This document shows positions 22,886-36,139 of a DNA stretch of 64,000 nucleotides, in pieces (the first letter of the stretch is position 1; every line of letters starts with the position of its first letter). The position numbers were made by a program, and so were the translations under genes. The stretch is taken from contig JAALGY010000023.1 in NCBI GenBank assembly GCA_032358165.1, positions 1-64,000 of the forward strand, read 5' to 3'. The DNA comes from Diplosphaera chodatii (Eukaryota > Chlorophyta > Trebouxiophyceae > Prasiolales > Stichococcaceae). The notes under the pieces are model-generated. The model saw only the letters and a program-made list of their open reading frames with translations. It did no database searches and was not told the origin of the DNA.

Positions 22886-25800
22886 ATGAACTTCTATCCG
22901 GCGGAGGTGGTGACGCCGCCCCTGGCGCTGGTGGCGCTGCTGGGGCGGCCCGACCTGCACCCCGCCGCGGGGGAGTTCCTGCGCTCCCGCCACAAGCCGC
23001 CCATCAACTCCATCGGCGTCGCGGAGCCCGCCTCCGCCGCCCGCCTCTTCGGTGGGCCCCCTGGTTCTCAGCGGTGAATATGTGACTTCAATTTTTGGGG
23101 CGGTGTGCTGTTCAGCAAAGGCGGAATTGGCCATGCAGAAGTGCAGCAGGGTATCCTGGACTGCGCCTGGCCGGATGGTTTGATGGCCATTGAAAGGCCA
23201 TTTCGCTGCTGGTGCAGGCGAGCAGAAGCACAGCACTGAGCCCGCAGGGCCGGACACCGGCATCATCAAGGCATGGCACCCTGCTTGGCAACTGCCATGT
23301 GCTGCTGTTGGTCTTGACCACAATGCCTCCCTGGACGAGGCGATGGATGTGATTGTATGCTCATGAGCCAGACGGCTGCTGGAAGCGCCGGCTCACTCTC
23401 TGGCTGCGACGCCTCATGGAACAATGCCTGGTTTTTCTGCTTGAGAGGCGGCCCACTGCTGAAACTGCAGGCCAACTGGTTTGCGAAGCACCGGCAGCGG
23501 CGGCCGGCGGTCGCGGCGGTGTTCCTGGACCGGGAATCCGCGGCAGGGGACCCCAGCGCCTGGTCTCGCGCCTGTGCATCCCTGGAGGCGGTGCGCGCGG
23601 CCGTCAAGCCCCGAGGGGCGCGGATCGTCGTGGCCATTGTGCAGGTCGGTGATGCTGCGGACATGTCGTGCTACCAGGTTCATCTGGATGCATTCTGGTG
23701 ACTTCCTCCTGCATTCTCCCACTGCGCTGCCTCGTCACCGCTGCAGACAGCCGTGCAGAAGTATGTGAAGGTGAACCCCGTGTACACACGGGATTGCTGT
23801 CACCCTGCAGGACATCCAGGCGCCTCTGGGGTCGGACCTGCCGGATGAGCGGGTCGCCATGCTGGCGCGCCAGGCCGGCGTCGACCGCAAGTGAGTCGGG
23901 GCAGCTGGGCTGCCCGCCCATGCACCAACAGCACTAGGGTTGCTCAGCCGTGCGCCTTTCGGAGGGTCTGCCACTGCAGAGCGCCATGCTGGTGCTCTGC
24001 ACCGCAACCCTCTGCTGAGCACATGACAGCAGGGCTTCAGGCTCTAGTGGGCCATGGCACTGCAGGTTCATTGTCACGGTGCCGCTGTCGGAGGGCGCCG
24101 CAGCGTTCTCGGCGCTGGGCGCCGCGCTGTACGAGCAGGCGGCGGCGTTCTACGCAGATGATGCGCGCCGGGTGCTGCAGGCGCACGCCGAGAGGAAGCA
24201 CCCGCCCCATGAGTCCAACGCCCGCACCGCCTTCAAGGCGAGCCCTGTGATGCCTCAGGTGTCAAATGTGTGTTGTTTCATGCTGGTCTGCTCTGACCAA
24301 GCCCTTGTTATCAGCGGGCGGTCACGCTATGAAGTGTGCTGCTGGCTATTACAAGCCGTGCAGAATTTCTTGCTTATGAAATGTCTCTGCAATGCCGGCA
24401 TATCCAGGCGCGTGTTTTGTGACACAAGCCAGCAAGCCCTGCAGCGTGTGTGCACATGCATTGAACCAGCCTGCTCCAGCCAGCTGGGATGCATTGCCTG
24501 ATGGCAAGACACGCCGCAGGCTGCGGCGCTGGCGGAGTTCAGGGCAGACTGGGTGGCGGCGGCGCGCATGTATGCCACCGCCTACTCGGAGCTGCTGAAG
24601 TGCGGCGCCGTGGAAGGCGGCGCCCCCCTGCAGCGCCACTTCGAGATCGCGGCCTGCGCCGAGCTGTTCCACGTGAAGGTGAGCGGCGTGACGCTGCATT
24701 GGTGAGGTCCTGAGTGGCTGCCAGTCTGCCAAGGCAACCAGGACGACAAACCAAAGCTGGAACAATGACATGTGTGTATGGTCACCAACAAGACTGACAG
24801 ATCTGCCATGATACCAGTCTCGCCGGCGCATCCTGCAGGTGGTGACGCTGCTGCTGCACCAGCGGCGGCTGGCAGAGGCGCTGGCGCAGTTCCGGGCGCA
24901 CCTAGCCCGCTTCCGGCGGCCCGCCGTGGTACAGGGCGGCCCCCCGGCCGCCGCCGCCGCCCACGCCGGCTGGCTGGCGAGGCAGTATGCCGCGATGGCG
25001 GAGCTGCTGGCCGGGCGCGTCGACGCCGCAGCCGTCGCGGCTGCCGGCCAGGTGCACGCTGCTCACATGCATGTGAATGTCATTCTGCTGCCGTGAGGTG
25101 GTTCAGTGGGTCGTGAGGCACCTGGCTGTGCAACAAATGGCCTTGGTTACTGACAAGCAGTGCTGCTGAGCGGATAACCCCTGACTGGGGGCATACCTTC
25201 CGCCTTTTGCTCGCCGCAGCGTGGCGCCAGCCTGGCTGCCTGCCCTGGCGCCTGCGACATGCAGTGCACGGCAAGCACTGCCGCTGGCTCATGCGCTGCT
25301 GACACCCCCTGTTGACGCGTTTCTCGCCCGCTGCAGCGTGACAGCACCCCCGCGGCGCTGTTCCTGGCGGCGGCGGAGGCCGCGATCGAGCGCCGCCACG
25401 CCGCGGCCGCCGCGCGCCTGCAGCGGCGGTCCCCGCCCTCGGCCGCCCAGCTCGGCAGCGTGGTGCCGGGCCGCTTCGTGGGCACCCACGCGGCGCGGGG
25501 GCCGCCGCCGGGCCCGCTGAGCGACGCCGAGTTCGCTGAGTTCCTGGAGGTGAGTTGAGCTGTGCACCCTGCAGATTCATTGTTCAAGCTGCACAGACCT
25601 CCCTGTCTACGCCCTCAGAGATGCTGCATAGCTGTCCCCAAACCGCCAGCCGGCGCTGCGCACTCAAGAGGTGCAATGCACGCATGGCGGTCTCATCTTC
25701 AGAAACAGGCGCGCGCTAGGCGCATTTGGCCACTGTGCTGCGCTTGCTTGCAGCTGGCAGGCAGCAGGCACAGCAACAGACACTCATGGAGTGTGAGGCG

Positions 25801-28800
25801 TGATGCCTTTGCTCCTCGCCGTGCAGCTGCAGGAGGATGGAGTCGAGCATGCGCGGGCGGCGATCTCGCTGCTGGCCGCGGCGCATGAGCTGTATGCGCG
25901 CGGCCCTGCACGGCCAGGGCGCCTGCTGTACCACGTCGGCGGGCTCATGGTCAGTCCCGAAGCACTAGCACTTGGTGCCCAAATGTCACGATGACCGCTG
26001 GAGGAAAAGGGGTATGTGTTATGTGTTATGGGTGCATGTGCACCCACCTGAGGTACGGGGTGCAGCGGACGCCGTCTGCAAACCCTGAAAAGACTGTGCT
26101 GCAGCAGCAGCTGCTGTTGCTGCTACATCTGGCGATGGGCTTGTATCTTCAGCAAGTCGAGCAGGCTTTGCTGTTTGCAGGAAGCATTGTCAGGGACGGA
26201 CCATTCTCCTGATGATGGCCGCCAGCTCACCGATCGTGTGTCATCTGCAGGCACGGGAATACCTGGCGGCTGGCGACGCGGCCGACGCCGCCAAGCTGCT
26301 GGCCAGCGTCACTGCACTGTACCGGCAGGAAGGCTGGACGGCGCTGCTGGCGGCCTCGCTGCTGGAGGGACGCGAAGCCGCCTCCCGCCTGGGCCACACC
26401 AGGGTGCACCTTAGTGTGTGCCAACGCCATGTGTGTTTGCTGCATACTGAGGCTGCAGCAGTCGACGACCTGCACAGGTGCCAGAACCTTATTAGGTAGT
26501 CTTTTAGAAGCAATGCACTGCCATGCAACGTAGGATACACCGCATGTAGTGACGCACTGAGGCAGCCACCTTCCTCCCAAATGTATCCTCGTGACGACCC
26601 AGCAAGCTCTTGCGCATGCAGGAGCATGTGGCATTGTCACTGGAGGTGGCGTCCCTGCCCAGGGCACTGGACGCCTCCCAGGCTTCGGCCATTGCTGAGG
26701 CGGCCATGGCGACTCTCACAGCCCCGCAGCAGCAGCAGCATAGCCCTACTACAGCGGCTCCAGCCTCACCGTCAGCCGGCAGCAGCCCAACGGCAGCAGC
26801 GGATGCAGACGCAGCTGCAGCAGCGCACGGCGGCTTTCACTACGCCGTCGGCGGCGCCGATGCTGCTGGACTGGCAGCCTGCTTTGCGCTGTCAGTGGGG
26901 TTTGTGCCGCCCGCGGCCATGCCAGAGTCTCCAGGCGGCGTCCGGCTGGGCGTTGCGCTCCGCAGCAATGTACCTGCCGACCTGCCTGTGACCTCTGTCA
27001 CGGTGAGTTTCACCGTCTGCAGGCTTGCATGCACGCCAGCTGACATTTTAGAAGGTTACCATGCTGTACCCTTCTGAATTGGTCAAGTAGGCATACTCGT
27101 CCGCGCAGGCATGCCGACACAGAAAGCAGGCAGATGCTGCAGCGAGCAATTGGGCATCTCCACTTCTGTGCAGGTGGAGCTTGCAGACACGGACGGCAGC
27201 ATCACGCTGACAGCAGCAGAGGCGCCAGATCTGCTGTCAGGTGGCGGCAGGGCAGCGGTGAAGGCGGCGGAAGCTGGTGGTGGCGCAGCAGACGCCCTCG
27301 CGGACCGCATGAGCGGCGGCATGCACATCACAGAAACAGGTGCAACCCGCTATCGGCAGTGATTCATGCGTGCGGCTGGTGCACTTTGGCAGTCCTCCCA
27401 ACACCCGATCTCGTTCACAACCTGAGAACTTCTACACCCTGTCTCAGGTGTCTTGCCTTTGCCTGCACTTCTGGCATGCTTGACCAATGCAACTGCCAGG
27501 TATCAGAGAGGTTGATACTCAAGACCACGTGCAATGTCTGACAGCAGGCAGCCTGACAGCGCTGGAGCCACGGCACTGGTGTGCCTGGGCTGCGGATGTG
27601 ACCGACCGGCGCCCCGGGCGGCTCGCGCTGCGCAGCGTCACGCTGCACGTGGCGCCCGCCGCCTCCTTCTCCTGGAGCCTTGCCGAGCTGCCGCAGGTCA
27701 GTGCATCTGTTGACTGATTGCAGTTGCAGGCGCGGGACCCGCTCAGCAGCAGTGAGAGGCGATGGGCGCTGCATGGGGCGTCCAAGGTGTCAGCTGCTGT
27801 TGCCGTTCCACTTGTCAGCCATGCAGGCAGGAAGCTGGCCTCCCTGTGATGCATGGGAGAGGCACTGCAGCGAGCGTGTGTGGCTGCTGCAGGGTGCGCC
27901 GGTGCTGGGCGAGGCGGGAGACGGCTTTGCGGCCGGCCGCCCACCCTTCAGCGCCGGCAGCGGCGTGGCTGCTGGGCTATGGCAGGTGGACGTGCCGTCG
28001 CGCCATTCGCCGCCTGAGCTGCAGGCAAGCGTCATTGCTTTATTGACAAAGCTGTGTTAATCCCAGGCATGGCATCTCAGCATTGCAATCTACCATCTGG
28101 TCTGCTACCTTGGCCCGCTGCTGCTGGCATGTCAGGCAGCGAAGCTGTGCAAAGGATTGCAGGCAGGCTAGCAGAGACCGCTGAGGTATGTGAAGCGCTC
28201 CCAAGTGTTGTCATGTGCTAAGCAGCGTTGCGAAGAGGCCGCCCTGTGCATCTGAATCAGGTTGAGCCTGAAACCTTGATCTGCCTCTGCAGGTTGAGGG
28301 CGCGGGCTATGCCATTGTCGGCGAGCGGGTGCCGCTGACGTTCGTGGTGGTCGCGGGGGCGGCGGTGGCGGGCGGCTCACTGGCGGTCAGCGCCGGCTAC
28401 AGGGAAGGGCTGGGCGGCCCCAAGCTTTTCACCGCACCCCCCGCTGGTGCGCTGCAGTTTCAGGCCAGCCTGATTCGACTGTGCACCTCAGAAAAATGCA
28501 ACTGAACAGCATGGTCAGCACTGCGCAGCAGCCTGGTTCATGTTCCTGCAGACTTTGTGCAAGCAGGGTTGGGAACCAGCAAACCCACTGGGCCGGCCGC
28601 TTCTGCTCGCAGTTGCTTGCTGCGTTTGCTGTTCAGGTGTTGCAATCTTTATGATGCACTGCAGGTGAGGCTGGGCAGCCGGTTGCAGAGCTCAGCGGGC
28701 CGGCAAGGGTTCCAGCCATCGCAGCGGGCGGCACGGCGCGGGTGCAGCTGCTGATGTCGCTGCCGCGGCACGGCCAGATCCGGGTGTCCAGCACGCTCAC

Positions 28801-30710
28801 CTGCCAGCTGGCAGAGGTGAGGCTGCGTCCTGCACTCTGCACAGGCGCTGCTGACAGACTCACTGTTGACATGGCAGTGTGGCTCGCAAGGCTGCTAGGT
28901 CTGACACATGCTGGGGCAAGGCTCTTGGTGTTCCAGGCATGCTCAATGTCTTGAATTTGGCTGGACATGACCCCATCCAGACCTCAGCCCTTGACGCTCG
29001 GTGCTCCTGGGTGTCATCAGCTTCGTCCTGCGCAGGCTCCTGGCGACGCGCTGGCGGCGGCGGCGGGCATCGACGTGACGGTGGAGCTGCCCTTCTCGCT
29101 GCACGCGCAGCTGTCGGCGCCGCCCCGCTGCGCCCCGCTGCTGCTTCCTGCCGCCGGGGTGTCTACGGAGGCCGCGCTGGGCGGCGGCTCTAGGGTGGCG
29201 CTGCCGCTGCGCCAAAATTGTGTGCTCCTCGCGACGCTGCGGGTCACGGCGCCCTGCGAGCTGGTCCTGGAGGGCTGCGCCGTGGAGCTGCCGGCGCCGG
29301 ACCCGGGGGAGGCGGCCGCCCTGCAGCTGCCGGCGGGGGCGGGTGACGCGGCGCTGGCCAGCCCCACGGCGCTGCGCACCGGCGACATCCACTGCGCCCT
29401 GTTCACCGTGCGCACCCGGCGCCCTGCTCTTGGCTGTGCCGGTCATCTCTTGGGCCTGACATGGCCACATTGCACACTGTGCATCAGTTTGTCACCACAT
29501 CCATCAGCCAACGACACCGCTGCGCTTGGGGGCAGGCACTGCATACATCCAACAGCCAGTATGACGCCGTTGATAGTCCCGTAGTCCGTACAGTTTGCAA
29601 TGCTGCTGGCAGGTGCGGGGCGTGGCTGCTGTAAATGGTGCGGCACTGGGCAGCCTGGTGCTGCGGTGGCGGCGAGCCAGGTGCGCGCTTTGGGAACATA
29701 CGCAGCTGAGTGCATGTTCAGCTGCAATATGATGATGTCTTGTGCACTGCAGCCTCTGGGGACGGTTGATGCTGCAACATGCTCACTGCAGAGCGTACCC
29801 CTGCCGCTGTGCCACTGAGTGCTGCGATGTGCCGCCGCATCTGCTGCGTCTGGCATGAGCGTATCAGCACACTCCCATGCAGGCCCGCGCAGCTGCGCAC
29901 AGGCAGCAGCGTCCAGTCTTTTCAGACCAGCGGCGCTGCAGCCGCAGCCGCGGCAGCGTCAGATGCAGCGGCTCCCGATCCGGTTGCCGCTGTCACACGG
30001 CCACCTGCCGCCGCGGCCCCGCAGGCACCAGTGGAGACCGTGGAGACGCGGCTGCCGCTGCCGGCGCTCGACTTTGCAGAGCCGGTGCTGAGCGTGCTGG
30101 CGGAGTATCCACCCAGCGCCACAGCCGGCGAACCGTTCAGGTACAGTTCAGAATGGCGGCACCATGCTCAGTGTTGATTCCTGCACATCTGTGGGCTGCC
30201 TTCGTATGAAAGGGCTCACCAATGTAACACAGGATGTGGCCGGCTGCGCAGGTATGCCGTGACGCTGAACAGCAGCGGCAGCGCGCTGCAGCAGTCGCTG
30301 ACCGCCTCCATCATCGACGGCTCCGGCTTCGTATTTGCTGGTGCGCTGCAACACCATGCACTTGATTTTACTACGCCCTGTTCTCCTGTGACTGCACCAT
30401 GCTCGATGTGCCAACGTCTGACCAGCGCAGCACTGTATTAAGACCAGGTTGCCAGGGCCTGTACTTTGGCTTTCTCTCCCGACATTCCAGAGGGCAGATG
30501 TCAGCATGTCTGGTCGCAGGCCCCCGGCAGTCGGCGGTGGAGGTGCTGCCGCGCAGCAGCACCACGCTGGCGTGGCGGCTGGTGCCGACGGCGGCGGGCT
30601 GCCTGCCGCTGCCGGCGGTGCACATCGCTGCCCCGGGGTGGGACGCCGCGCTGGACGCCTCCGCGGGGCACCGCGTGTTTGTGTCGCCGGCCGCGAGCGC
30701 CGCTGCGTAG
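22886..30710 (+). CDS. TRAPPC11: TRAPPC11 (TRAPP complex subunit 11; foie gras / gryzun protein)
   Basis: TRAPPC11 is a subunit of TRAPP, a tethering and Rab-exchange complex on the early secretory pathway. About 20 exons on the plus strand, ATG 22886, stop TAG 30708-30710. N-terminus PPLALVALLGRPDLHPAAGE; then NWFAKHRQRRPAVAAVFLDR and ARIVVAIVQ (23420-23645), matching the family's WMNKHLNLVPALVVVF and VAVVLIQ. The foie gras region follows: FIVTVPLSEGAAAFSALGAA, FYADDARRVL, LHQRRLAEALAQFRAHLARF, AGWLARQYAAMAELLAGRVD, RPGRLLYHVGGLM, YRQEGWTALLAASLLEGREA. The gryzun-like beta-rich C-terminal half includes ALRSNVPADLPVTSVTV, the long exon 29036-29434 (DVTVELPFSLHAQLSAP) and a last exon with RLVPTAAGCLPLPAVHI. 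Length and domain order agree with the family. Some small exons between 27.4 and 30.3 kb are approximate. Confidence 0.9.
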
Positions 30711-31178
30711 AGCTGTGAACAGGAGCTCAGAGTCGGTGCAGCTGTACTCAGTGCAGCGAAAGTACTACTGGCATGCACACCGCACGCCAGTCGCCTAACA
30801 AAGTGACCAGATGTGTCTATTACCGTATAAGCCTCAGCTGGTTGATGGTGCTGCGCACCTGCATACAGCACTCTGGTTGCATGGTTTGCTAGGCTGCGTG
30901 GACTTTTGCAGCACTAAGTGTGACACCAAATGTTTCACCCACACTTGATCACAGCCAGCAGCTGGGTGCGGTTCTGATTGAAGCAAGGGAAGCAGCGGCC
31001 AAGTGAAGGCTGCGAGCAGATCACCCAATCCAGAGTGTGCCAGACACACGCCCGCCAGAAAAGCCGCCGAATTGACACAAACGCCTTGTTGGCTTCTACA
31101 AGTGCCACTCTGCTGTCAGGCGTTGCTCGGCATTGTATCTATTGCGAAGTGTCCTGTTGATCACACATCGGTTGCAAG
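30711..31178. other. intergenic sequence after TRAPPC11
   Basis: Holds the 3' untranslated region of TRAPPC11 and the upstream region of the small secreted-protein gene. No exon or clear TGTAA signal seen on the plus strand. Confidence 0.45.
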
Positions 31179-32727
31179 ATGGCGTTCAGCACAAAGTGGA
31201 TGCTGCTGACGGTCATGGGTGTGCTGGCACTGCTCGCCACTCCCTCACTGCAGGTGCATGCTCCAGCAACTAGCCATTGCAGTCCGATATCGTGAGATTG
31301 TACCAATGCACGACGCAACAGCTTTACCAGCTACACCCCTGCCACACATGCTAGCAACATAGCAAACCTGGCGCATGGCCTGAGACGCCATGTCAGCGCC
31401 GCCATGCACGCATCGCACGCACTGTGCATGGTGAATGCACACCCAGCACCCATGCAGGCAACTCAGCGACTGCATGTGCTGCTATGTTGCTGTAGGACTT
31501 CCCCGAGCTGGGCACATTCCCGGAGATTCGCGTCGGCGAGGTGTGCGTGCCGGCCAGTGGCGACATCTGCTTTGACGACTCCCGCGGCCCCCTTGGTGTA
31601 GAGTGTCGGTGCGCAACCTTCCTCGAGTCGATGACAGCTGCGTAGTCCGCCAGCTTTGCCACCATACACATCCTTTTGAGTAGCGTCAAAGCTACAAATT
31701 TACAACAGCAACAGCAACAGCGCTGGGCTGTACTATCAGCATACCGCCTTTGCCGGCAAAGGCGGCATGCCGTCTTGCTGAAAATGCTACCGTGCTGCTG
31801 ACGCAATCATGACATCTCATGGCTGTGTGCACAGCTATATACATATAGCACCATGACGTCATGTGCCAGTCTGCGTGCAGGTGCAACTCGAGTGACACAA
31901 ACTACTGCTCGTGAGGGATTCACCAAATCCTCTGCTTGCACAGCTGCTGCTGCTTCTTACTATATCGAGAGCGAGACAGATATAGATGATGCACCAACAC
32001 GAAGGCCAAGGCGCAAGTTGCTGCAGAAATCATCAGTGCCGTGCACATCATGCTATCGTCCTTGATCGCAGGTCACATTCGTCGGTGTGCTGCATCGTTG
32101 ACTCAGTGGTGACTGCTCTGTGGTACAATGAACGCTATAGCGTCTGCTGCTTGAGCAGCATTGCTTCGCGGCTGAACAATGCATATGCATATGTGCATCA
32201 TGTTGAGACTGTGGCAGCATCACGGGATGCTGATTCTGCTGTTCATGGCTGATGAACCCAGATCGGACCCCACTGCCGGTGAGCACAGTATGCGCACGCA
32301 TGCACCTGCATCCATAATCTGTGCAAGGTGAACGCTGCATGCCAGCAAAAAGTGCACTGATGAAGAGCATGCAATTTTGCCTGATAACTGATGCTTGCTG
32401 GTTACTGCAGGACATGTGCGGTTTTGCACCTCCTATTCGCTTGATTGCATGTCTGCCTGCCTGCTGCGCGCATGCTACACACATGTGGCCATGCCCTGTG
32501 CGGCACTCATGCTTCTGATGATGGGCTGGTCGTTATGTGTATGTGCAGCTGCCGACTGCTGCTTTGGCTGGGTAAGTCGCGATGCTCGCCTGCAGCTCCG
32601 CTGTGCCATTGGTGCTGGCAATCATGTTGGTTGGTGGCTTCAATGCTGCCATAACGTGCTGCAGGTATGCGACACACAGCACTCCTTCTACTGCTACAAC
32701 CCTGCTGGTGGCCTCCGAGGTGGCTGA
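31179..32727 (+). CDS. small secreted cysteine-rich protein, knottin-like pattern (86 aa)
   Basis: Four exons, 31179-31253, 31496-31595, 32549-32571 and 32665-32727, join in perfect phase (the 23-base third exon fits phase 1 to 0) and end at TGA 32725-32727. Exon 1 is exactly a signal peptide: MAFSTKWM, a hydrophobic core LLTVMGVLALLAT, then PSLQ. The mature part has six cysteines in the order C-x7-C-x11-CC-x4-C-x7-C, the C-C-CC-C-C order of inhibitor-cystine-knot (knottin) miniproteins, though loop 2 is longer than usual. Key stretches: EVCVPASGDIC, DSRG, ADCCFGWVC. A related, longer gene lies at 36693-37756. Function unknown; the pattern alone does not show what it binds. The very short exon 3 is the weakest call, but codon phase and cysteine spacing support it. 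Confidence 0.65.
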
Positions 32728-33251
32728 TGACCAAGGTGCAAAGGTTTCCTGCTCGAAGGGTTTGCAAAGATCAATACCTCCCGCTCAATAACGGCAGCAT
32801 AACTGCTGAGGCGCTGTGCAGTGCCTTGCCAATGGCAGCGCACATGAACTTATGACGGACGCGCAGAAGCTCCGCACGTAACAGTATCTGCCTGTTGTGC
32901 AGGACAGCTTCAGGCTCATACAGTGTGCAGCGCCATCTAGGGGTGGCAGCTGTGCACATTTGGCACTCAGCCGGCAGAGTTGGCCATCAGGGTTGAAGCT
33001 TGTCCTTACCCGCTTGCGTGACTGAGCGTACACCAAACCGTCCTGGTAGCTTGTGCGTATGGTAGCTGTCTTGCGTATCTTGTCTGTTGTATGTCAGATG
33101 CAAAATGTACGTAAAAGGTTGCGAGCTTTCAGGCTCACCTAACACAAACGTTACATACATCAACACACCCTGCATCAACCGCCGTAGCTTGCCTGACCTG
33201 TTCTTTGATGTAAGGCAGCCAATGCAGTCGATCCTACGCACCCTGTGAGTG
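32728..33251. other. convergent 3' ends of the secreted-protein gene and the LEA-like gene
   Basis: The plus-strand secreted-protein gene and the minus-strand LEA-like gene end towards each other. Only 3' untranslated sequence is expected; I see no extra exon. Confidence 0.5.
33151..33155 (-). terminator. TGTAA poly(A) signal candidate of the LEA-like gene
   Basis: TGTAA on the minus strand, about 97 bases past the stop codon at 33252-33254, at a typical distance for chlorophyte polyadenylation. Confidence 0.5.
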
Positions 33252-36139
33252 TCATGGCACATCCTTGCCGAGCTTGATGTCTTCCGCTGCGCTGCCGCTG
33301 CTTGCTGCTTGCTGCTGCTGGTCGGTACTGCCGCTGCCATCAGCGCCACCACCGCTGCTGCGGTGGCTGCGCGGGTCCACCCGGCCTCTGGCCGTCCACC
33401 ATGCACCAGCCTTGCTGTCATCTCGTGCAGCTGCTGCCGGCTCCAGTACTGGTGAAACATCATCGTATGCCGACATGGCTGCCCCAGCACCGTCTTCCGC
33501 CGGCTCGTCCTGCAAAGGCAGCGGCCAGTGCAGGAACCTCGCTGGCGATTATAGGCAGGGAACTGTGCAGCAGGCAGAGCGGTGTGCAGGTCGGCCAGCT
33601 GCAGTCCACATCGTCTGCATCAGTGCCAGTCATACTGTGCATCACATCAGTTCCACCATACCCATGGCTTGCCTAGTGTCCTAAGTGATTGAACGTGTGC
33701 TCCTGCGTGCCTCACCTTGGCAGCGTCATCTGCAGGCGCTGTTGCATCAGTGTGTTCACCAGCTACGCCCGACTTCTGCCATGCAAAGCCTGCCGTGTCA
33801 TGTGCAACATGCTGCATTTGATGGCCGCCAGCCTTGGCAGCAGCCGCGGCCTTGCCAGCAGCAGCGCCCGCTGCCTTCTGCACGCCATGTGCAGCCTGAC
33901 CGGCTGCAGATGATCCCCAGTCCCAGACCTTGTGCTGCGCAACCGCCGCAGCCTCGCCAGCGTCTGCCCTGACCTTGTGCCCCTCCTGATACAGGGCATC
34001 TCTGGCTGCAGCGGCTGCATCCTGCAGCGTGCCGCCAAGCTCGTCAGCCTCAGCAGCGGACCAGCCTTTGACTGTGTTGCCGGCATCTGCAGCGGCGTGC
34101 TGTGTTGCAGCGGCGGCGCTGTGCAAGCTGTCGTCTGCTTTCTTTGCGGCTGCAGCAGCGGCTGCATCGGACATCCTGTCCTTGATGTGCGCCTGCGCCT
34201 GCAGGGAGCACAACCACCAGTCCTCAGACTGACCATCACATGCAGATGCACACCTAAATACGGTGAGATGTAGCCGCCGACAGCCGCATCAGCACTGGCA
34301 CGAAGTCAAAACCAGGGATGTTGGCCGAAGGTGGTGACATGGACAAACGCACCCTGTCTGCTGCGCGCTGCAGCTGGGCCGCCTGCTTGCGAGCCGCCTC
34401 GGCTGCCGCCTGCTGCGCCTGGATGGCAGAGTCCATGGCGCCATGCTTCACCTGGGCAGCCGCCTGCAGACCACATGCTAGTGCATTGAACACATGTCTA
34501 GCAGATCATGTCTGATCAAGAACTCAAGACGCCGGTGCTGCACGGGAGGTCAGGTTTGTAGCGCATGTGTGGTTCTGAGGGAAACTAGGTCGTGGAATCA
34601 AATACACAGCACCGCAGCGAAGTTAGTGATGTGTACGACATGAGAGCTCAAGGCCTATGCATCGGACGTCATTGCGAAGCCTACCATCGCAGCTTGGTGA
34701 GCTGCAGCCTCAGCTGCGGGCTCAGCCGACTTCAGCATGTGCTCTGCCGCGATGACGGCGCCAGCGCAGGCCCTGTCCGCAACATCCGCAACTGTCTGGC
34801 CCGCTGCAGCTGCAGCAGACGACGCCGCATCCTTGAGATTGCTGCTTGGCTGGCGTGGCGCCTCAGAAGTCCCCACAGGAGCAGTGGCTTTCTGAGCTGC
34901 TTCCGCAGCGGCCTCTGCATCAGCGCTGCCAGTGCCTGCTGTGCCTGCAGCTGCGGGGCCCGCCTGCTGCGCCGCATTGAAGCCAGGCCAGCAGGCTGCA
35001 GTAGTAGAGGGGTCATTGTCAGCGCCGTCGTCCACGGCTGCTTGATCAGGGCTGGCATCAGCCGCAGCTGCCATGCTGCCCTGGTTGCGGGCATCTTGGG
35101 TGTTGCTGGGGATGGCGCTGGGCTCAGCTGGAGTTGCAGCGGTGGACGAACTGCCGGCAGGACGCTGGTCGGCATCTCGAGGATTGTTGTTGACAGCCTG
35201 CATACAATACGAGCGTACCATCTGTGGACCATAGCAGGTTGCCTGAATGTCTGTTTGGCGGCAGGTGCAACAGACACTGCCAGGCAGGTGCCTGACGGCA
35301 TGTATTCACATGGTACCACAACAGGCACAGTAGCCTGAGTGCTGCAGGTCACCTGCGGTGCGGCGGCGCTGCCCCAGCTGCTGACGGGGCGCCCGTCGTA
35401 CTGCAGGCTGGCTGGGCGCGTCAGGCGCTGGCGCCAGGGCGACGGCGGCGGCGCGTTGATGTACGCTGCCGGCGGCGCGTCAGCAAAGCTGCGCCAGTCA
35501 GCCTGCAGTTGCAGCGGCACAACAGACATCAAGGTTCAAGGCTTCAAGCCAACAACCAACTTTGAGAGTGTTGCAAGGCACAACATGGCAGCCAGGCTGA
35601 CCGCAGCCGGATTGAACAGGCAGGCCCCATGCAGCGTGTAAAGGCAGGACGCAGAACCCGACACGCAAAATTGAGGAACCCAGCAACTTGCCAGGGAGGC
35701 GCTGCGGGCGTCCTGCAGGTGGCGCCACACGCGGCCCTCTGACTCGCGGACGGCAGCGTTGATGCGCCGCTGCGTCTGGTCTGAACCCTGCGCTCAGCAT
35801 ACACCCCCAGACCATGTTCGTTGTGACTATCACATAGCACGGTAGAGTCACAGGCCTCCATTGAATAACATCCGAAGCTGTCTGAGTCTGTTGAGCGGTG
35901 GTGCAAAACGGGAGCAAGTGCAGAGCTACTGAAGTGACCCCAAAGGTCCAGAGGGTGTGTTCAGCTTGGCAACAGGCTGTTGCTTTGGACTCAATGTCAC
36001 AGCCTACCTTGGTAGAGCCGATGGCCAGGCCGATTGCGAGCGCAGAGCCGATGCCAAAGAGCCCTGCCGCCAGCATGCCAAATTCGTATGCCCGCCAGAA
36101 GGCGTTGCGGCTGCTGCTGCCGCCATGGCGCAGCGCCAT
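33252..36139 (-). CDS. membrane-anchored LEA-like protein (580 aa)
   Basis: Seven exons on the minus strand (36139-36008, 35787-35692, 35502-35353, 35197-34685, 34463-34353, 34198-33716, 33509-33252) all join in phase 0 to 581 codons including the stop. Residues about 20-42 form a hydrophobic helix (FGMLAAGLFGIGSALAIGLA), followed by RRINAAVRESEGRVWRHLQD. The rest is hydrophilic and Ala-rich. Two long stretches (exons 4-6) are rich in Ala, Lys, Asp, Glu and Gln, e.g. AAAEAARKQAAQLQRAADR and AAAAAKAGGHQ, as in group-3 LEA proteins, which form amphipathic helices on drying and protect membranes or enzymes. The C-terminus is acidic and Gln/Ser-rich. Intron 2 appears to start with GC (CTG|GCAAGT). 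Fusion of a transmembrane anchor to an LEA-like tail suggests a membrane-stabilising role, but this is inference. Which membrane is unknown. Confidence 0.75.

Noticed and set aside
30366..30871. Minus-strand frame over the end of TRAPPC11
   Set aside because: Overlaps the confirmed last exons of TRAPPC11 on the other strand.
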